Part shown: piece after piece, positions 59,439 to 64,000 of the stretch
How the letters are laid out: each line of letters begins with the position of its first letter
Position numbering within the stretch: position 1 is the stretch's first letter
DNA from: Nectonema munidae
Taxonomy: Eukaryota; Nematomorpha; Nectonematoida; Nectonematidae
Assembly (NCBI GenBank): GCA_030549495.1
Contig: JAUIRK010000884.1
Location: forward strand, 496,001 to 560,000
Direction: 5' to 3'
Length of the DNA stretch: 64,000 nt
The notes under the pieces: model-generated
Told to the model about the DNA's origin: nothing
The model's input: the letters and a program-made list of their open reading frames with translations, nothing else
The model's database searches: none
Made by a program: the position numbers and the translations under genes

Positions 59439-60671
59439 GATTGATTGATTGATTTATTAACGAGACTATTGCTAAAAACTATAAGTCTGTACAGTCCCGC
59501 TGCTTACAAAATAAAAATACTAAATAAAGTATATATACACATCTAAGCTTGAGCATTTCAAAAAACAAAAATTAATGACGTAATGACATGATTTAGCAAG
59601 TCAAAAAGTTATTCATGAGAAAATAGATGAGTCTTGAGGTTCTTTTTGAAAACTTCAATTTTATTGTTACTTCTTAAATAACTAGGAAGGCCATTCCACA
59701 GTCTTTCAGCGTTTTTGACAAAACTTCCAACATTATGATAAACAATTTTCAAACGAAAATTACTCTTTAAAATCATCTTCAAAGCTAAAGATTCAGGAAC
59801 TTGGTAGTGAAGGCATTTGAATGTAAGGAGACAAATTTTGAATTTTATTCTACTTTTTATTTTCAGCCAATGCAAATTGACAAGTTGATTTTGAACAGTT
59901 TGTCTTCTTGGTATATTTAGTATTATTCTTGCTGATGTATTTTGTAGAACTTGCAACTTTTGAAGCTGATATTCGAAGCATCCAATTAGTAATGAATTGC
60001 AGTAATCTAACTTGCTAATCACAAAAGAGTTTAGCAAAGTCTTTAAATTCGCTTGAGATAAGGGTTTCTTTATTTTAGAAAGATTCTTTATAAAAGAGTA
60101 TCCATGTCTGAGTATATCAGATATCATGTCTTCAAGTTGTAAGTTCTTATCAAGAACAATTCCAAGAATGCCTACTTTCTTTGATAATTGTATATGCTTT
60201 CCATTTAATTGTTGTATACCCGAAAGATGTATTTCTTTATTTTGAGAAGGAGAAGAAAAAACAATTGCTTGTAACTTTCTTTTCGTTTAGCTTCAAATTG
60301 AACTGAGACATTAGGACATGAAGATTTTGCAGTAGTTGAGGAACAAGAAATTCCAAAGTAAAGTATTGGAACTTGGGATCAAAATCTTTGAGGATGAAAA
60401 TATCATCCGCGAAAGCATAAACTTCAAATCCCTTACTTTTGATGAAACGTAAGATAGGAACAACATAAAGAGTAAACAGAAAAGCACCTAATACAGACCC
60501 TTGTGGAACTCCATACTTGTTAGTCTGAGAAGATGAACAGAACCAATCAAAAACTACGCATTGACTTCTATTTTGAAAGTAAGATTGAAACCATCTTAGA
60601 GCTTCATCTTTAACTCCAAACTCATTTTCAAGAATTCTTAAAAGTAGGTCTCTATCAACTGTGTCGAATTA
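59439..60671 (-). mobile_element. 5'-truncated L2-type LINE with (ATCA)n tail
   Basis: Minus strand. Starts inside the RT (FDTVDRDLLLRIL at about 60665), then YGVPQGSVLGAFLFTLYVVP, the catalytic box EVYAFADDIFIL (about 60415-60380), and a long C-terminal frame to 59609 with KLDYCNSLLIG, LQKLQVLQNTSARIIL, LVNLHWLKIKSRIKFKICLL, LWNGLPSYLR and FKKNLKTHLF, typical of L2/CR1-group elements. The 3' end is a (TGAT/ATCA)n tail at 59439-59456. AATATT flanks both ends (59433-59438, 60672-60677), and the unoccupied site exists at about 48520 in the first copy of the host repeat. Frame breaks occur near the middle. Confidence 0.92.
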
Positions 60672-61320
60672 AATATTAGATGCTTCAAAAAAGATTTTGA
60701 CTGTGAAAAAGTTCTTCTTTTACAAATAAAAAATATTTAAATCTATAGCTTATCATCTAGGATTACAATTGACATTTAGCTAAGATGGGTAGGAAATCTG
60801 AAAATTTAGAATAGGTCAGATTTATCAAAAATGGCACAGATGCCAATATGTGAGAATTTAGTCACTATCAAGATATTTTTAATTTAAATTGAATTTGTCC
60901 ATATTTTTCCTTTTGTGTCAAAGAGATAATTTTTTAGATGAAGAACGTTGACAACTTTTGTAATTGAACAATCAACATCACGAATGATTAATCAGAAAAA
61001 ATCCTTTGAAATAAGATTGGTTGACAAATATTCAGGCTTGATAATAAAATACACGATACTGATAAAAAAGTCTAAGATCATCAAGAAGATTCTTTAATCA
61101 GAATGCTTTGAGAGAGGAAAAAAGTAATTTTATCCTTATAAAAAAATTTTCGAACACACATTGAAGAATTTAAATTTCTAACGAAAAAAGAGCTACCAAG
61201 AAAGGATCATCATAGAATAAATACCAAAATTACATACTGTAAATTATAATATGACGTAGAGACTACGAGCCGATAACGAATTTGTAGTCAAAAAGATGGA
61301 GATCCTATCGAGTTACATAA

Positions 61321-61855
61321 GTAAGTAAGTAAGTATGTTTATTGTCATATTAAAGATAGAAAAATTGGAAAAGTGAAAAAAAACCAAGGAGACATTAAAA
61401 CATTTGAAATGATATAAAAATTAACAATTTTTGTGTAAACCGCTTATAGGATTTGTCACAAAGAGAGAAGAGAAAAAAATCGAATGTCTAGCTAAAAAAA
61501 TAAATAAGGACTAGTTGAAAGAACTCAAGCATATGTAACAGTTTTTTTCGTTGCAGGGACCTTGCTGTGCATATTGGGAAATAACGTAGTTTTTAAATAA
61601 TTTTTTGAACTTTTTGATTGACGAGCCAGATTCAGCTAGAAGCATTCTGTTTTCTTCATAAAAGACTACAACTTTATGTTTCACACACAAAACAGATAAA
61701 GCAAGTCGATAGGATGGTTTCACCAAAGTTAACACAGTTCTAAAGGAATATTTATCATTGGTAGTGTAAGTGATTAAATTTTGAAAATGTTGATGAGGAG
61801 AGTCAAGACATGAGAGGAGAAAAGTGGCAAGTCTTTGCAGATACAAGTTGTGATG
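61321..61855 (-). mobile_element. LINE 3' fragment with (CTTA)n tail
   Basis: A 111-codon frame (61846-61511) ends in a block (SSIKKFKKLFKNYVISQYAQ) resembling the C-terminus of LINE polyproteins, where FKKxLKxYLLSQY is common. It is followed leftwards by about 170 bases and a CTTA repeat tail at 61321-61334. The usual WNxLP block is not clear. The tail type matches the LINE ending at 34391. Confidence 0.5.
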
Positions 61856-61859
61856 ATTT

Positions 61860-64000
61860 TTATCTTTCCTCTAAGCGCCACTAATGCACACCACAAGCAA
61901 ACATCAATTAGTATATTGCTTTAATTGAACCTTGAACATATATACTTCACATACTCTATGTCTTTCCTAATTTGCACTGTTTCGCTTTACTGTTGATGAT
62001 TTTGTAAGCTTTGCTCTTTACTCTTTTATACTTTTTAACAAGAGTGTTTTTAGGTTGTTAAATAAATAGTATCGTTTTAATGCTTTCATCACAACACTTT
62101 TAACAAAATCTTTTTTTGTTTTCTTTACCTTATGTTAGGCCCATCTTCAAGCAGGGAGACTAATATTGTATCAAGGGCTAATTTGTTTAAGCCTAATATT
62201 TTTGATGTTATCCCAGGCATTTCAAACTCACAGAGCTCGTATAAACAGTTTAAAAGGGGGTTTTCAAAGTTTTTAGAAAGTATCGATCCTCCTTTGACAG
62301 ATCCAAATGATCGCTTAGAATTATTATTTAGGTATATCTCAAATGATGTTTATGATTTGGTATCAGAAGCTTCGAATTTTGAAGAAGCCATAAATCGTTT
62401 AGATAAACTATACATTAAGGAAAAGAATTCTGTGTATGCGAGGCATTTATTGATCAATCGTAATCAAAATGAATCCGAAGATATTGACACATATATATCA
62501 TAATTGCGTAAAATGATACGAGATTGTAAAGTGACTGCTGTAAGTGCTGAAGAGCATCAGAATATTTTGATTTTAGACTCTTTTGTGATAGGACTTAGAG
62601 ATCACTCTATTAGAACCAGGATACTAGAATCCAACTTTACGTTGGACGAAGCAATAAGTCTAGCCAGGTCCCTAGAATTTGCAAAAAAGAATTCACTTTC
62701 ATATAATTCATTTTCACATACGTCGCCTATAAATGTAGATAATGCTGATACACAGTCTTCTTCAAATGAGGAGGGAACTAAAACTTCTAGTTCGGTATTA
62801 ACAAAAAAATGTTTCAAATGTGGCAACAATTTACATTTCAAACAAGTAATGCCCAGCCCGTTTTGTTAGATGTCATTCCTGTGGTAGAGTAGGACACTTC
62901 TCAAAAATGTGTTTTTCTAAAAAAAAAGACAATTTTAAGTTTAATGCAAACACTAAATCTGCCACTATATTAGGGGTAAGAAACGAGCACTTATGTAGTT
63001 GTAAGTTATCACAATTTATCAAAACAATTTTAATAATGGACAAACATTTAAGAGCTCTTGTTGATACGGGTTCAGCTTTATCTTTTATGGACGAGAATAT
63101 AAGTTTTGCTTTGAAATTACATGTCAAACACTGTAAAGAGTTTGTTGTAGAATTAGCACAGAAGTCTCGTTTCAGGATAAACTCTTTTGTTACTACTAAC
63201 ATAGTATTGGAAGGTAGGGTTTATAATGATGTAAAACTATATTTGATGCAAAATTTAGTTTGTGATGTAATTCTTGGAGAAGACTTTCAGGCAAAACATA
63301 AAAGCATTATAATCGAATTTGGGGGACCCTTAGACTCATTAAAGCTATGCTCATTAAAACCACTCAAAGTTCCTTACCCTCAACTTTTTCCTCATTTATC
63401 TGAGAAATGTAAACCCATAGCTGTGAAGTTTAGGTTTCATTCAAGTCAGGATAAAAGGTTTATAGCACAAGAAGTTAGTAATTTGCTTGAAAAAAAGGTA
63501 ATCCGCCCTAGTAATAGTCCTTGGCGCGCTCAAGTTTTAGTAGTGCGAAATAAACTGGATAAGCCACGCATGTGCGTTGATTATAGCCAAACAGTTAACA
63601 AATACTGTGATTTAGATGCATACCCCCTGCCTCGTATTGATGATATAGTGCAACGTGTTTCGCAATATGCCTTCTTTTCAAAACTAGATATGACGTCAGC
63701 TTATCATCAAATTGAAATTTCACCAAATGAGAGGAAATACACTGCTTTTGAAGCTAGCGGAGGGCTTTATGAGTTTAATCGCATACCTTTTGGTTTAACT
63801 AACGCTGTAGCTGTGTTTTCACGCTTAATGAACTCAATTATATCTGATAATAAATGTACAGGAGTAATAACCTACTTTGATGACATTACGGTATGCGGAA
63901 AAAACAAAAGAAGAACATGATTCTAACTTAGCAAAATTTTTAGCTGTTGTAAAAAAAATATGGAATCACTTTAAATGAGAAGAAGTGTGTGTTTTCAACT
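61860..64000 (+). mobile_element. Ty3/mdg4 (Gypsy) LTR retrotransposon, 5' part, broken
   Basis: A fossil element cut off by the window end. Parts in order: a presumed 5' LTR and leader in about 61860-62130 (edges not determined, as the partner LTR is outside the window); gag at 62132-62870 with a retrotransposon-gag type helical region; a CCHC-type zinc-knuckle region near 62815-62910; an aspartic protease near 63050-63300 (LVDTGSALSF); and a reverse transcriptase from about 63380, with KLDMTSAYHQIEI, FGLTNAVAVFSRLMN and the catalytic box ITYFDDITV. The gag-to-RT order and RT motifs place it in the Ty3/mdg4 group. It is broken in about two or three places within the visible part; the long open RT stretch suggests it is not very old. 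Confidence 0.85.

Larger units (their letters stand above)
58030..61320. mobile_element. Second, partial copy of the TTAA-family element, inverted
   Basis: Reverse complement of the part of the 4.7-kb element from about 47876 to 50500: array B' (about 58030-59100), then the non-tandem core (59100-59438 and 60672-61320), interrupted by an L2-type LINE. It lacks array A and both TTAA ends: the outer side stops at ACATAAG (61320) against the TTAC-type tail of another LINE. It has no hAT element at the ATTGACAC site. Confidence 0.88.

Noticed and set aside
62602-62841. Minus-strand open frame within the LTR element's gag region
   Set aside because: Shadow of the plus-strand gag frame.

Overview
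The window is very AT-rich eukaryotic DNA with long introns, few genes and many decaying transposons. The one host gene I can identify is an Islet-class LIM-homeobox gene (tailup/isl) on the minus strand. AT-richness, kilobase introns and the mix of CR1/L2-type LINEs, hAT and TTAA-flanked elements and a Ty3/mdg4 retrotransposon fit an arthropod; a copepod crustacean such as a sea louse is my guess, not something the sequence proves.

Layout. 1-11.1 kb: mostly noncoding DNA downstream of (or within the last introns of) the islet gene, with a 34-bp tandem repeat at 2.1 kb and a broken copy of a dispersed gene family of unknown function at 5.8-7.2 kb. 11.1-23.2 kb: the islet gene, read right to left: LIM1 exon (23019-23214), LIM2 exon (18778-18934), a probable exon with the last LIM2 zinc ligands plus linker (12124-12269), and the homeodomain exon (11122-11405). 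Its introns carry a short hAT element with an 8-bp target duplication and a decayed hAT transposase; another hAT element lies just upstream of the LIM1 exon. The first exon and the C-terminal exons were not found. 24.5-26.4 kb: LINE with PHD and CCHC fingers (minus). 30.3 kb: piggyBac-type transposase fragment. 32-34.4 kb: LINE. 35-36.5 kb: BED-finger hAT remnant and an unknown ORF. 37.6-40.7 kb: a Buster-like hAT with both ends and target duplication. 43.7-45.6 kb: CR1-like LINE.

45.8-61.3 kb is the most structured part. A hAT transposase of the ZMYM1/DUF4371 type (minus strand) is split by a 4.7-kb element (46415-51127) with inverted ends and a duplicated TTAA target. That element has no transposase; it carries two unrelated tandem arrays with the same period of about 150 bp and GC-rich hairpins at its ends. 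A partial second copy lies inverted at 58.0-61.3 kb, and an end fragment at 52.0-52.6 kb. The two large copies supply empty sites for each other: a 507-bp hAT element entered only the first and an L2-type LINE only the second. Between them are two more LINE fragments and a TTAA miniature element.

61.9-64.0 kb: the 5' part of a broken Ty3/mdg4 LTR retrotransposon that runs off the window. No tRNA, rRNA or CRISPR array was seen.
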